The translations under genes and the position numbers were made by a program. Below are positions 1 to 9,568 of a DNA stretch of 64,000 bases, one piece after another. Source of the stretch: Oscillatoriales cyanobacterium. GTDB lineage: Bacteria > Cyanobacteriota > Cyanobacteriia > Cyanobacteriales > Microcoleaceae. A model generated the notes under the pieces. That model ran no database searches, had not been told where the DNA came from, and was given only the letters and a program-made list of their open reading frames with translations. The stretch covers positions 1 through 64,000 of the forward strand of contig RDXX01000028.1 in NCBI GenBank assembly GCA_004292955.1, in the 5' to 3' direction. Numbering within the stretch: the first letter of the stretch is position 1; every line of letters starts with the position of its first letter.

Positions 1-1
1 G

Positions 2-445
2 CTAGTAATTGGCAAAAACGTACAATGGAAAAATGAGATCAATTTAGGCAAGAGAACAAATCAAAACTTTGTCAGCATTCCTCATGCTCGACTAATTGAA
101 ATGTTGAAATACAAAGCTGAATTGATGGGAATAAAAGTGATAGAACAAGAAGAATCCTATACTTCCAAATCGAATTTTTTAAATTTAGATCCAATTCCTG
201 TCTATGGGAATATTGGCGCCCAGGATGCCAAATTTAGTGGAAAGCGAATTAAGAGAGGATTGTACAAAACATCAGACGGTCGATTGATTAATGCTGATGT
301 TAATGGATCTTATAATATTTTGAGAAAAGCAATCCCAAATGCCTTTGGCGATGGGATAGAGAGCTGCGTAGCTCAGCCGAGGCGGGTTAATCCGCTCGAA
401 GTAAAAGTGAAAGGGGAGGGAATTGAAGCCTCCCATGTCATGTAA
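2..445 (+). CDS. tnpB: TnpB-type RNA-guided nuclease, C-terminal part (5' end outside window)
   Basis: The reading frame is open from the left edge and ends at a TAA at 443-445, so only the C-terminal part of the protein is present. It carries the typical closing blocks of IS200/IS605-family OrfB/TnpB proteins: an IPHARLIEML segment, ESYTSK, GKRIKRGL and ADVNGSYNIL, whose Asp would be the third RuvC-like catalytic acid. The segment between ESYTSK and RIKRGL lacks the four cysteines of the usual zinc ribbon, which fits the clade of TnpB proteins that has no CxxC knuckles. The tail FGDGIESCVAQPRRVNP is also family-like. No tnpA is visible. Whether the element is complete cannot be judged because its 5' half is outside. 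This is a different subfamily from the tnpB at 35.6-36.8 kb. Confidence 0.88.
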   Translation, partial: LVIGKNVQWKNEINLGKRTNQNFVSIPHARLIEMLKYKAELMGIKVIEQEESYTSKSNFLNLDPIPVYGNIGAQDAKFSGKRIKRGLYKTSDGRLINADVNGSYNILRKAIPNAFGDGIESCVAQPRRVNPLEVKVKGEGIEASHVM

Positions 446-528
446 TAGATGACTATACTTTTACCAGCTATTAAGCGTCAATTTGACCAGGTAAAATATT
501 ATGTCGCTCGATATGAGATGATATAAAA

Positions 529-1968
529 TCATTTATTAGCGTTTTGGACAAATAGATATATGTCATCCCGCTGATATTTGAGTGTAAATTGGGGATGGTT
601 GGCGAGTTGAGTTATCAGGTTTTGCACAAAAGCTCGATCGCTCATCCAGCCAGGATACCTCAGATTTAGCAAGACATACTCAAACTCTGCGAGATTTCCA
701 GGAGGCGTCTGAGCCTGAGTTAAGCGTACTACAGGGCGGTGCGTTAAGTGCGGAGCCATGTGAGAAGTGGTTAAAACACTGCCTTTTGTGTTGACAAGGG
801 CGATCGCTTCTCTGCTAGCCGACAAGGTATCGAGGGAATCTACATAAATAGTCCAAAAATAGCCGTATTTCGCTAAAGCTAAGAAACCAATTAACGACCA
901 AATTACAATAACTCTCGGTAATTGATATTTAGGAATTGGCAATTTATCAAAGATTGTATTTCCCTGGTGCTGATTCCTATCTGCTAAACTAGAAATTACC
1001 GCAACCAACAAAAACGGCAATATCGGAATAGAATATTGATGAATCAAGTCTCGTTGAGCGGGGATATCCGAAAGAATATTCATCGCCAACATTGGTACAG
1101 CGCTAATTAAAGGTGTCAGATGCCGTGGCGAAATCCACCAAATTACAGGTAATATTAATAAGGCTAAATATTCAAAAGTGTCAGCAGAAAACAAACGCCC
1201 TAAAATTAGATTTGGTTTCAAGATTAAATTAACAGCTATTTCTAAAACCGAGTTTCCCAAATATTGATATCGCCCGATTCCCGCGTGTTCTCTTCCCTGA
1301 TTGAAATATGGTATAATTCCCTGAGTAACTACCAGAAACCAACCTACGCCAAGAAATAGAGCTATCAGCCCGCAATTGCGTTTTTTGTCAAAACATAAGA
1401 GCCACAATCCCATCGCAGCTACAGTTAAAGATAACACGGCTTTGCAGCTCAAAACTAAGACGATGGCAGCACAAAACCACAGAGTTTTATTGAGTCGCGC
1501 GGCGAGGATTGCTGCTAGCAGTGCGGGTAAAGCAATGACTTCGGGGTGGAAGTCGAAGAGGTTGACATTGAAGACTAAGGGGTAGAAAAGGTAGATACAG
1601 GCGATCGCCCAAGCTATACTATTCTTTAACCCAGCTTGACTAGCCAAACCCCAAGCCGGCCAAGCCCCGGATGTCAGGGCGACTGCTTGCACTAACAACA
1701 GCCAATGAACATCGGGATATATTTTGTACAGCAAAGCCACGGGATACATCACCCCAGCGGCGTGATTTCCCAGGTGGTGAATTTCCAGAAATGAGGAAAA
1801 CGGCGTTTCTCCTTGACTGATGAGATACGCTACTTGATCGTAAATTCCGAGTTCAAAGGCGTTGGATTCAAGCAGGGCGTGGCGTACACTGCTGCATAGA
1901 AAAAATATTAGGGCGAAAAGGGCGATTTGCCAACTTACTGGATGATATTTTAGCTTAAAATTGTTCAT
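529..1968 (-). CDS. DUF2079 multi-spanning membrane protein (third in transcription order)
   Basis: A 479-aa polytopic membrane protein of the DUF2079 family, which resembles GT-C type glycosyltransferases in layout but has no established function. The N-terminal transmembrane segment is followed by a conserved luminal motif with ELGIYDQVAY and HHLGNHAAG, then about ten hydrophobic helices and a soluble C-terminal domain. The ATG at 1968 is used. It is the last of three tandem paralogues read from 5237 down to 529, separated from the next copy by about 100 bp. The family signature Arg-His near the end of helix 1 (SSVRHAL), the FDFHPEV block and the GRYQYLGNSVLEI block are shared by all three. 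Role in envelope glycan or lipid-linked sugar transfer is inference only. Confidence 0.85.
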   Translation of the reverse strand: MNNFKLKYHPVSWQIALFALIFFLCSSVRHALLESNAFELGIYDQVAYLISQGETPFSSFLEIHHLGNHAAGVMYPVALLYKIYPDVHWLLLVQAVALTSGAWPAWGLASQAGLKNSIAWAIACIYLFYPLVFNVNLFDFHPEVIALPALLAAILAARLNKTLWFCAAIVLVLSCKAVLSLTVAAMGLWLLCFDKKRNCGLIALFLGVGWFLVVTQGIIPYFNQGREHAGIGRYQYLGNSVLEIAVNLILKPNLILGRLFSADTFEYLALLILPVIWWISPRHLTPLISAVPMLAMNILSDIPAQRDLIHQYSIPILPFLLVAVISSLADRNQHQGNTIFDKLPIPKYQLPRVIVIWSLIGFLALAKYGYFWTIYVDSLDTLSASREAIALVNTKGSVLTTSHMAPHLTHRPVVRLTQAQTPPGNLAEFEYVLLNLRYPGWMSDRAFVQNLITQLANHPQFTLKYQRDDIYLFVQNANK

Positions 1969-2072
1969 ATTGTATTCATTCCCAAATTATCTTAAAATTA
2001 TCTGCGTCTGTCTGTGTTGCATTTGCCTTAAATCTGCGGTTGGTTTATCAATGAATAATTGCAATAAGTCTA

Positions 2073-3638
2073 CTAATTGCTGATTTTCTGAAACAAAAAA
2101 ACATCATCTTGCTGAAAGCTAATTTTAAATGCAGGAGATTGTTTCAGTTGAGTCACGACACTCGCAGCAGTATCCGCAGTATCGTGCCAAGGATGGCGCA
2201 TATTTAATAGCACATACTCAAATTCATTCAAACTTTGTCCGTTGGCAACTTGATGCAACAATTTAATTGTTGCACGATGAGCGAGATGAGTTGCTAGGGA
2301 ATTATCCGTTAAGACATTGCCTTGAGTTTGCACTCTATTAATTGCCTGCCGCGTCGCTTGCCAAGTATCGAGAGACTCTAAATAAATTGTCCCAAAATAT
2401 CCATACTTTGCTAAAATTAAGAAACTCAAAAACGACCACAAAATTAACAATTTAGACACATTAGCAAATAGCAATTTTCCCCACCTCCAACTGCGGTGAA
2501 TCCACAGGCGGCGCATCCAGATATGTTTGACAGATTTAATCGAAATACGTTTCGAGACTGGCTTCCAAATTCGCGGCATCAAATTGCGGTGATTCCATAG
2601 ATAATTTCCGGCATTTTTCCAAAAATTATTGCCTCTTTGCTGTCTGTCTGCTATGGTAGAGATTACCACGGTTAATACAAAAGGAAATATCGGTACTGAA
2701 TACTGGTGAATCAAATCTCGCTGGGCGTCAATATCCGAAAGAATATTCATCACTAGCATGGGAAAAGCACCTATTAATGGTGACAGGTGGCGCGGGGAAA
2801 GCCACCAAATTACAGGGAAAAACAACAAAATCAAATATCCGAAAGTATCAGTCGAAAACAAACGGCCTAAAATGAGATTTGGTTTCAAGATTAAATTAAT
2901 CGCAATTTCCAAAACTGAGTTTCCTAAATATTGATATCGCCCGACACCTGCGTGTTGTTTGCCTTGATTGAAATATGGTACGATTGCTTGAGTAGCTATC
3001 AAAAACCAGGCTGCACCGAGAAATATAGCAATGAGTCCGCACTTGCGGGTTTTCTCAAAGAAGAATAACCAAACTCCCATCATCAAGACTGTCAAAGATA
3101 GCACGGCTTTGCAGCTTAAGATTAAGAGGATGGCTGCACAAAACCACAATGTTTTATTCAGTCTGGCGGCTAGGATTGCTGCTAAAATGGCGGACATTGC
3201 TATGACTTCGGGGTGGAAGTCGAAGAGATTGACGTTAAATACTGCGGGATATAGCAGATACATGGCTGAAATGGCGATCGCCTTTGGTTCAGTTAATCCC
3301 GCTTGACGTGCTAAACTCCAACTAGGCCAAGCACCTAAGGCTAGGGCAAAAGCTTGCACGAATAACAGCCAGTGCACGTCGGGATATATTTTGTAGAGTA
3401 AGGCTAGGGGATAGAAGATAAAGGCAGTATGATCTCCTAAAATATTGATTTCCATTAATGAGGAAAATGGTGTTTGATTTTGGGAGATTAAGTAAATTGC
3501 TTGGTCAAAAATTGCTAAGTCGTAGGCAGTGGAATGAAACAAAGCGTGGCGCGCGCTGCTGGCTACAAATAAAATTATCGTTGTGACGACAATCATTAAC
3601 AATACTGGATGGGATTTTGGGGATTGTAAGGTTAGCAT
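2073..3638 (-). CDS. DUF2079 multi-spanning membrane protein (second copy)
   Basis: A 521-aa paralogue of its two neighbours with the same blocks (SSARHAL, FDQAIYLISQ, FDFHPEV, GRYQYLGNSVLEI, LSDIDAQRDLIHQYSVP). It differs by an extra basic, Trp- and Arg-rich stretch at roughly residues 340-385, between the last core helices, which is absent from the 479-aa copy. ATG start at 3638. Its start lies only 9 bp past the stop of the upstream copy, so the two are almost certainly co-transcribed. Function unknown; a GT-C-like membrane enzyme is the best guess. Confidence 0.85.
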   Translation of the reverse strand: MLTLQSPKSHPVLLMIVVTTIILFVASSARHALFHSTAYDLAIFDQAIYLISQNQTPFSSLMEINILGDHTAFIFYPLALLYKIYPDVHWLLFVQAFALALGAWPSWSLARQAGLTEPKAIAISAMYLLYPAVFNVNLFDFHPEVIAMSAILAAILAARLNKTLWFCAAILLILSCKAVLSLTVLMMGVWLFFFEKTRKCGLIAIFLGAAWFLIATQAIVPYFNQGKQHAGVGRYQYLGNSVLEIAINLILKPNLILGRLFSTDTFGYLILLFFPVIWWLSPRHLSPLIGAFPMLVMNILSDIDAQRDLIHQYSVPIFPFVLTVVISTIADRQQRGNNFWKNAGNYLWNHRNLMPRIWKPVSKRISIKSVKHIWMRRLWIHRSWRWGKLLFANVSKLLILWSFLSFLILAKYGYFGTIYLESLDTWQATRQAINRVQTQGNVLTDNSLATHLAHRATIKLLHQVANGQSLNEFEYVLLNMRHPWHDTADTAASVVTQLKQSPAFKISFQQDDVFLFQKISN

Positions 3639-3647
3639 TTTCTTGGT

Positions 3648-5237
3648 TTAATCGGCGATGCGTTTAAATAGTAGAACTTGGTTTTTTTGATAAGTTAATT
3701 GAAAAGCGCGATCGTTTTTAAGTTGATTTGCTAAGGTGTTACCAATTTTTTCAGTATCTGGCCAGGGATGGCGGAGATTTAATAATATGTATTTAAATTC
3801 AGCTAAATTTGTTTGGGGTGAAATTTGTGAAAGTAATTTGACTGTGGGGCGATGGGCAAAGTGAGGAGCAAGTCTATTATCTGTTAAAATACTGCTTTGG
3901 GGTTGAACTTTGGCGATTGCTTCTCGTGTGGCTTGCCAGGTATCTAGTCTATTTGCGTACAGAATAAAGTCTTTGGATTCTCCCAGCAATAGGAATATTA
4001 TTAATGACCAAATTATCATTGCTTTGGGTAATTGCATTCCCAGCCAAAGTTGCCGAATTTGGATGTTTTTAAATTGTAGCTTTGCGGTATTTGGTGCGCT
4101 AGATAACGGTTGATTGAGTATGTTTGTATTTTTTATTGCTTGTTCTTTGGCGATAATTGCTAAGATTAAAAATGGGACAATTGGCACTGAATATTGATAA
4201 GCTAAACTGCGTTGAAATGGTAAATCGGAGAGGATATTGATAATTAATGTAGGGATGGCTGGAATTAGGGATGTTAAATATTTGAGGTTGCTTTTGCGGG
4301 AGAATGGCAGCAACAGCCAAATTACGGGTAAGGTGAGGACAAATAAGTATTTGAATGTGTCGAAGGAAAGGATTTTTCCTAATACTAGCTGTGGTTTTAA
4401 TATGAGGTTGATGATGATTTCTAGGACTGATTTGCCTAAATAGCTGTAACGCCCGACTCCGGCGACTTCGCTACCGCTAAAGTAGGGGATGATTTTTTGG
4501 GAAGCTATCAAAAACCATGCTACACCGAGTAAAAGTGCGATCGCCCCAAATCGTTGCTTTTTATCGCAAACAAACAGCCATAAGCCAATAGCAGCAACGG
4601 TTATAGACAAAACTGCCTTGCAACTTAACACCAGCAGAATTGCGGTACAAAACCACACCAGTTTATTTAAGCGCGCTGCTAAAATTGCTGCTAACAGTGC
4701 GGGTAAAGCGATTACTTCCGGGTGAAAATCAAATAAGTTGATGTTGAATACCACCGGATAGAGCAAATAAATTAGGGCGATCGCACGAGACTCTTCTTGA
4801 TTTAAACCCGCCAAACGCGCTAAACTCCAGCTAGGCCAGGCTCCCAGCGATAAAGCAACTGCTTGTACCAACAGCAGCCAATGCACATCCGGGTAAATTT
4901 TGTACAACAAAGCCAGCGGATAATAGATTACCGCTGCGTGATCTCCCAAAATATGAATCCCCATCAAGGAAGAAAACGGCGTTTGGTTTTGACTCAGCAA
5001 GTAAATTGCTTGGTCAAAAATTCCCAAATCGAAGGCTGTGGATTGGAATAAAGCGTGCCGTAAACTGCTACAGGCAAAGAAAATTGTAGCAGCAATGGCG
5101 ATCGCCCAAACCAAACTCGACGGTAAGCGCGATCGACCTTCTTCTATATTTTCCCCGATTCCAACGCCGATATCCTCATGGTCATCAGCAAAATTTTCCC
5201 CATTTTCCATGAAATCTGGCACTAACTGACGACTCAA
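3648..5237 (-). CDS. DUF2079 multi-spanning membrane protein (first copy, TTG start)
   Basis: The 529-aa promoter-proximal member of the tandem triplet. A TTG at 5237 is preferred over the ATG at 5210 because AAGGA sits 8 nt upstream of the TTG on the minus strand while the ATG has no ribosome binding site. The start adds an acidic N-terminal tail of about 40 residues before helix 1 that the other two copies lack. The conserved core (SSLRHALF, FDQAIYLLSQNQTPFSSL, FDFHPEV, GRYSYLGKSVLEI) is kept, with a more divergent C-terminal half. Together with the two following genes it forms a directon of about 4.7 kb. Confidence 0.85.
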   Translation of the reverse strand: MSRQLVPDFMENGENFADDHEDIGVGIGENIEEGRSRLPSSLVWAIAIAATIFFACSSLRHALFQSTAFDLGIFDQAIYLLSQNQTPFSSLMGIHILGDHAAVIYYPLALLYKIYPDVHWLLLVQAVALSLGAWPSWSLARLAGLNQEESRAIALIYLLYPVVFNINLFDFHPEVIALPALLAAILAARLNKLVWFCTAILLVLSCKAVLSITVAAIGLWLFVCDKKQRFGAIALLLGVAWFLIASQKIIPYFSGSEVAGVGRYSYLGKSVLEIIINLILKPQLVLGKILSFDTFKYLFVLTLPVIWLLLPFSRKSNLKYLTSLIPAIPTLIINILSDLPFQRSLAYQYSVPIVPFLILAIIAKEQAIKNTNILNQPLSSAPNTAKLQFKNIQIRQLWLGMQLPKAMIIWSLIIFLLLGESKDFILYANRLDTWQATREAIAKVQPQSSILTDNRLAPHFAHRPTVKLLSQISPQTNLAEFKYILLNLRHPWPDTEKIGNTLANQLKNDRAFQLTYQKNQVLLFKRIAD

Positions 5238-5307
5238 AATATGATTCCTTCAAATATGCTTACCACGCCATAGTTCAATACGGTTCACTTAAAACTATTT
5301 ATGCGCC

Positions 5308-5413
5308 GGAGATCCCCCTAAATCCCCCTTAAGAAGGGGAGTAGGGGTTGACTTTGAGAGCATTCTTGTCCCACCCCCTACTCCCCTTTTTTAAGGGGGG
5401 TTAGGGGGGATCT
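5308..5413. repeat. Long inverted repeat (GATCCCCCTAA type)
   Basis: Two arms, GATCCCCCTAAATCCCCC-like at the left and its complement GGGGGGTTAGGGGGGATC-like at the right, flank about 40 bp that is itself partly palindromic. The element lies in the divergent gap between the DUF2079 operon and dxr. A related but rearranged copy lies at 15.25-15.54 kb. It would form a very stable hairpin; it has no coding capacity and looks like a dispersed palindromic repeat or MITE. Confidence 0.75.
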
Positions 5414-5505
5414 GTCTTAATTGAACCGTATTGCGGCATAGTTAACCGCTAATTTTAGTTCCGGTAATCGTAATATTAGAATAATCCACAAAACCTTAAA
5501 AAATT

Positions 5506-6696
5506 GTGAAAGCAATAACTCTTCTCGGCTCCACAGGCTCCATCGGCACTCAGACTCTGGATATTGTAGCTCAATACCCGGAACAATTTCGGATTGTCGG
5601 GTTAACCGCCGGACGAAATGTAACGTTACTCGCACAACAAATTCGCCAGTTTAAACCAGAAATTGTCGCGATTTGCGACGAAGATAAATTAGAGGAATTG
5701 CAAAGCGCGATCGCAGATCTCGACCCTCAACCTATTTTACTTGCTGGCGAGTCAGGCGTTGTCGAAGTTGCCCAATATGGCGATGCTGAAGCCGTCGTCA
5801 CCGGCATAGTTGGCTGTGCCGGTTTGCTGCCAACAATTGCCGCTATCAAAGCAGGCAAAGATATCGCCTTAGCCAATAAAGAAACATTAATCGCCGGCGG
5901 CCCCGTTGTCAACCCCCTGATCGAAAAATACGGGGTTAAAATATTGCCGGCAGACTCGGAACATTCGGCAATTTTTCAATGCCTCCAAGGCATACCGGCG
6001 GGAGGGTTGCGCCGAATTATTCTCACAGCTTCGGGCGGTTCTTTTCGAGATTTGCCGATCGACAAATTAGCACAAGTAACAGTCGCCGATGCCTTGAAAC
6101 ATCCGAATTGGTCGATGGGGCAGAAAATCACCATTGATTCTGCTACTTTGATGAATAAAGGATTAGAAGTAATTGAGGCTCATTACCTGTTCGGCATGGA
6201 TTATGATGACATTGATATTGTCATCCATCCCCAGAGTATCATTCACTCGTTAATTGAGCTACAAGATACATCCGTTTTGGCACAATTGGGCTGGCCGGAT
6301 ATGCGTTTGCCCCTACTTTACGCTTTGTCTTGGCCGGAAAGAATTCAGACAGATTGGCCGCAGCTAGATTTAGTAAAATCCGGTGATTTAACTTTCCGAG
6401 AACCAGATCACGAAAAGTATCCTTGTATGCAGTTAGCCTATGCGGCGGGACGTGCCGGTGGTTCGATGCCGGCGGTGCTGAATGCGGCAAACGAACAGGC
6501 CGTAGCGCTATTTTTGGAGGAAAAGATTACATTTTTGGATATTCCGAAGTTGATTGAAAAGGTGTGCGACAAACATCAAGCTGATAACTGTGAAAGTCCG
6601 GCTTTAGATGATATTTTGGCTGCGGATCGGTGGGCGCGGCAGGAAGTTTTGACAAAAAGCATGGAATTGGGCGATCGTATTCTTTCGGTTCGCTGA
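5506..6696 (+). CDS. dxr: 1-deoxy-D-xylulose 5-phosphate reductoisomerase
   Basis: Converts 1-deoxy-D-xylulose 5-phosphate to 2-C-methyl-D-erythritol 4-phosphate with NADPH, the committed step of the MEP isoprenoid pathway that feeds carotenoids, phytol and quinones in cyanobacteria. The 396-aa length is typical. The N-terminal NADPH-binding loop reads GSTGSIG, followed by [10 protein letters not shown] and [12 protein letters not shown] (metal and substrate binding), the flexible-loop region [31 protein letters not shown], and the C-terminal helical domain. The start is the GTG at 5506, the only start that brings the dinucleotide loop to its usual position. Cytoplasmic; monocistronic as far as the layout shows. 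Confidence 0.97.
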   Translation: MKAITLLGSTGSIGTQTLDIVAQYPEQFRIVGLTAGRNVTLLAQQIRQFKPEIVAICDEDKLEELQSAIADLDPQPILLAGESGVVEVAQYGDAEAVVTGIVGCAGLLPTIAAIKAGKDIALANKETLIAGGPVVNPLIEKYGVKILPADSEHSAIFQCLQGIPAGGLRRIILTASGGSFRDLPIDKLAQVTVADALKHPNWSMGQKITIDSATLMNKGLEVIEAHYLFGMDYDDIDIVIHPQSIIHSLIELQDTSVLAQLGWPDMRLPLLYALSWPERIQTDWPQLDLVKSGDLTFREPDHEKYPCMQLAYAAGRAGGSMPAVLNAANEQAVALFLEEKITFLDIPKLIEKVCDKHQADNCESPALDDILAADRWARQEVLTKSMELGDRILSVR

Positions 6697-6706
6697 TTCT
6701 TAGATG

Positions 6707-6858
6707 TAGACGGCGGTTGAAACCGCGTCTATACAAACAAAACCCGCCGACGCGGGTTGAAGATAAGATGGTGAAAATTACGCGATTTTCTTCATTTATT
6801 TCTTCATTCCGCGGAGGCGGAATTCGTTTTTGTAGACGCGGTTTAAACCGCCGTCTTC
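6707..6858. repeat. Dispersed palindromic repeat, family A (GGCGGTTGAAACCGCG)
   Basis: An element of about 150 bp with outer arms GGCGGTTGAAACCGCGTCTA and TAGACGCGGTTTAAACCGCC and an inner pair built on CCCGC...GCGGG. Two more copies lie at 24575-24712 and 54435-54572. Each sits just 3' of a plus-strand gene stop. No coding potential; transcript would fold into a branched hairpin. It fills most of the gap between dxr and the phosphoribosyltransferase gene. Confidence 0.8.
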
Positions 6859-6990
6859 TATTTTCCGATTATTGATATAATTCCCCAATATGTCGATCGC
6901 AGCAACACCCAAGGAAGAAGCCCAACAATCAGAGCATTTCGAGCTTGGGTAAAAGAGCAACTACAAACAAAACAGGGCTAGGGGCGGATT

Positions 6991-7506
6991 TCAGTAACTC
7001 CCCGCTTTCGCCGCCAAATCAGCCGCACTCATCTTTTCGTACATTTCAAAAGGTTGATGAATCCAAGGATTATCCGGCAAATAATCTACATAATAATCCG
7101 GCTTCGCAACAGAACAAGCCTTGTACCAAAGCACAGCAGTCCGAATTTCCTGAATATCCTCGCCGTAACGACTCTTCAGCCAAACAATAGCTTGCTCTAA
7201 ACTAATTCCCGAATCCACCAAATCGTCAACTAGCAGAATGTGGCTGCCCAAATTATCGCCCACCATTGTTAAATTAGGCGCAAACTCGATCGCCCGCCGG
7301 ACTTTTCCCTCCGCCCCACCATAGGACGAGGCCGCTAAAATCGCCAGAGGTTTGTCGAAAATCCGCGACAGAGTATCGCCGACGCGCAGCCCTCCCCTCG
7401 CCAAACAGACAATGCGATCGAATTTCCATTGAGATTCATTAATTTTTACAGCCAAATCTTCAATTTTTCGGTGGTACTCAGACCAAGAAACGTAAAGGTC
7501 ACTCAT
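6991..7506 (-). CDS. Phosphoribosyltransferase (hypoxanthine/xanthine-guanine type)
   Basis: A type I phosphoribosyltransferase, probably a purine base salvage enzyme of the COG2236 kind that joins a base to PRPP. The PRPP-binding signature reads ILLVDDLVDSGIS around residues 93-105, with a preceding FDRIVCLARGGLRVGD block typical of xanthine/guanine enzymes. An upstream TTG would add 12 residues, but the ATG at 7506 gives MSDLYVSWSEYH, the usual family N-terminus, so it is chosen (171 aa). It is divergent from the pentapeptide gene, with about 54 bp between the two starts. Exact base specificity cannot be read from sequence. Confidence 0.85.
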   Translation of the reverse strand: MSDLYVSWSEYHRKIEDLAVKINESQWKFDRIVCLARGGLRVGDTLSRIFDKPLAILAASSYGGAEGKVRRAIEFAPNLTMVGDNLGSHILLVDDLVDSGISLEQAIVWLKSRYGEDIQEIRTAVLWYKACSVAKPDYYVDYLPDNPWIHQPFEMYEKMSAADLAAKAGSY

Positions 7507-7560
7507 GCCAAATATTATTGAAATATCAAAGATATTATTCAATATTTTGGGGAAAAAGAC

Positions 7561-8310
7561 ATGAATGCAGAGGAACTTCTCAGACGGTATGCAGCCGGAG
7601 AACGGGTTTTTCGTACAGTAGACCTGGCTGGGATCAATATGTCAAGGACAAATTTGCGCGATATTGACTTAACTGGAGCTAGTTTAACAGGTGCAAGTGC
7701 GATCGGCATAACGCTCTACAGAGCCAATCTGTATCAAGCAGATATCAGCAAAGCCGACTTCTCCCAAGCCAACCTCATGTCGGCTAATTTCGGCGAATGC
7801 GAGGCGATGGGAGCGAACTTGAGCGGAGCTATCTTGCGGAGTGCCGTGCTCAGCGGGGCAGATTTTACGGGGGCGAGTCTCAGGGGTGCAGACATCAGAG
7901 ATGCCAACCTTCAACGGGCAATTTTGATTCAAGTTTATGCAGTTAACGCTAACTTGCAAGGTGCCAATTTGACAGAAGTAAAACTTTGCGGAATCAACCT
8001 GACTCAAGCAAATTTAACTGACGCCAACTTAACACAAGCCGATCTCAGCCATGCTAATCTCACTCAAGCAAATTTGAGTTGGGCTAATTTGACAGAAGCA
8101 AATCTCGAAAAAGCTAATTTGAAGGGAGCAGATTTGAGCGGAGCTAACCTGATTTGTGCAAATCTGCATCTAGCAGATTTGAGCGGAGTTTCCCTTAAGG
8201 GAGCAAATTTCAGGGGAGCAAACTTGCATCAAGCTTCTTTGCGCGGGACAAATTGGAAGGAGGCGAATCTGAGAGAAGCTATGATGCCTGACGGCACAAT
8301 CTCGGAGTAA
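7561..8310 (+). CDS. Pentapeptide-repeat protein
   Basis: A 249-aa protein whose region from about residue 20 to 240 is an almost unbroken run of A(D/N)LXX pentapeptides, predicted to fold as a right-handed quadrilateral beta helix. The first 18 residues (MNAEELLRRYAAGER) form the short helical cap common in cyanobacterial members. No signal peptide or transmembrane segment, so probably cytoplasmic. The molecular role of this large cyanobacterial family is generally unknown; some relatives bind gyrase by DNA mimicry, but nothing here points specifically to that. Confidence 0.9.
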   Translation: MNAEELLRRYAAGERVFRTVDLAGINMSRTNLRDIDLTGASLTGASAIGITLYRANLYQADISKADFSQANLMSANFGECEAMGANLSGAILRSAVLSGADFTGASLRGADIRDANLQRAILIQVYAVNANLQGANLTEVKLCGINLTQANLTDANLTQADLSHANLTQANLSWANLTEANLEKANLKGADLSGANLICANLHLADLSGVSLKGANFRGANLHQASLRGTNWKEANLREAMMPDGTISE

Positions 8311-8340
8311 ATAAGCTTGCAACACAGAATTTAAAACCGC

Positions 8341-8361
8341 AGGGTGCTGGTGGCGCACCCT
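8341..8361 (+). terminator. Hairpin downstream of pentapeptide gene
   Basis: A 7-bp perfect stem (AGGGTGC/GCACCCT) with a 7-nt loop lies about 30 nt after the stop codon. There is no T-run, so it may equally be a small dispersed repeat (the motif GGGTGC..GCACCC is common in such genomes). Confidence 0.4.
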
Positions 8362-8464
8362 ACATTTAGCTTAATTCCAGATTTTATTGAGGGGATTTAA
8401 TTCGATCTTCAGGTTACCCCGCCCAAAAACGGAGACAGGCCTCCGAGACTCGCCTAGTGGAGAG

Positions 8465-8563
8465 TCAAAAATTTTAGATCAAAGTTCAATCTCCAGATTT
8501 ATCTGTTGAGACAATCTCAAATCTCAAATCTCAAATCTCAAATCTCAAATCTCAAATCTCAAA
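8465..8563. repeat. Dispersed repeat with heptamer array (ATCTCAA)7
   Basis: Seven perfect tandem copies of ATCTCAA occupy 8514-8562. The flank at 8465-8513 (TTTTAGATC...CAGATTTATCTG) is a diverged copy of the sequence beside the heptamer arrays at 10.64, 35.17 and 36.95 kb, so the array is an expansion inside a dispersed element. Non-coding. Confidence 0.8.
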
Positions 8564-8612
8564 TTGATTGACAGTGCATTTAAAGAGAAGTGGCAAAATT
8601 TTGGGTAACAGT

Positions 8613-8813
8613 TTAATCTACAACTTTCAGCCAGCCCCGGCGAACCGCGTGGAGCAAGCGGTTGATGGCTGTTTGATCTTCTTCGGTAAGACAGTCATTT
8701 AATAGCGCACTCTTGAGCTGTTGTCGGTGAGTGGGAGTCAGCAGACCGGAGTGATATACCTGAAACACTAGCTCTGCAATCGTAAATTGAGGTAAAAACG
8801 TTTGGGTCATCAT
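8613..8813 (-). CDS. Small conserved protein with LLHAxRRGW motif, copy 1
   Basis: A 66-aa soluble protein paralogous to the one at 9569-9766. The two share TIAELxxQVxHSG near residue 11-24, a variable middle, an acidic EDxxAINRLLHA-type helix and a C-terminal RRGW ending three residues before the stop. Conservation between the two copies is at the protein level, including identical spacing of the HSG and RRGW blocks, which argues for two real genes. I do not recognise a function; the size and helix-turn look suggest a regulatory or adaptor role, which is inference. The first of two adjacent Met codons is used. Confidence 0.75.
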   Translation of the reverse strand: MMTQTFLPQFTIAELVFQVYHSGLLTPTHRQQLKSALLNDCLTEEDQTAINRLLHAVRRGWLKVVD

Positions 8814-9568
8814 TGGTTTTTTTTGAAATCACTTTTGACATTATTGACTGATTTTCCAAATATTTATGTGATTCAAATACGCCAGTAAATGTGATCGATT
8901 CTGTCTTGATTGGTGATTTGTGTCAATCGGACTTGGGGAGCGGATGTTTCCTCGATCGAGAGAGCATCTCGAAACACAAACCCCGTCCCGATTCCTCCTT
9001 TTTAGTAACTCCAAAATCTGTGTTTTTTGTTAAAAGCTGCTGACAAACAAATTAATATTAATTTAACAAATCACTAAGTATGTCCTTACCAATAAACATA
9101 GATGCGTTGAGGGGTGAGAACACTCATTTACTCTTTTGTATATGAGCGATCTTGACGCTGAAAAACACCTACAATGTACTGCCTTTTTTTTGCGATGACT
9201 ACTAAGTAATTACTCCTAACTAAATCAACCGATATTAAACGTAAAACTTTTACGGTGTTGGGAAACCCACTTTGCTTGCATTTACTGGGTATCTTTGTGT
9301 AGTTTTTTTTTCCGTAGATATACTTAATGAGTGCCCGCTGCTGACTACTGACTACTGTCCGCGTGCGGGGACAGCACTAAGGACTGTTAACGGTTTTGCA
9401 TCAAAAATCCCGGCATCTTCAAGAAACCGGGTGCGATCGCCACGATCGCAACAAAAAATATTTTTGAGAGGGTTAATGGAGAGACCTACTCACGGAAATC
9501 TTACTTGCGGGCAAAGCTTTACACCAGACAGAGTAGAACTACCAATCTAAACTTACTGTCTGAGGGTA
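8814..9568. other. Intergenic region between the two small paralogues
   Basis: About 750 bp with no ORF I can support. It contains short palindromes and a HIP1 octamer at 9434 but no tRNA, terminator or mobile-element end that I recognise. A 92-codon plus-strand frame at 9272-9550 has no ribosome binding site and an unlikely composition. Confidence 0.4.

Noticed and set aside
9272-9550. 92-codon plus-strand frame between the small paralogues
   Set aside because: No ribosome binding site, mixed composition and no recognisable domain.
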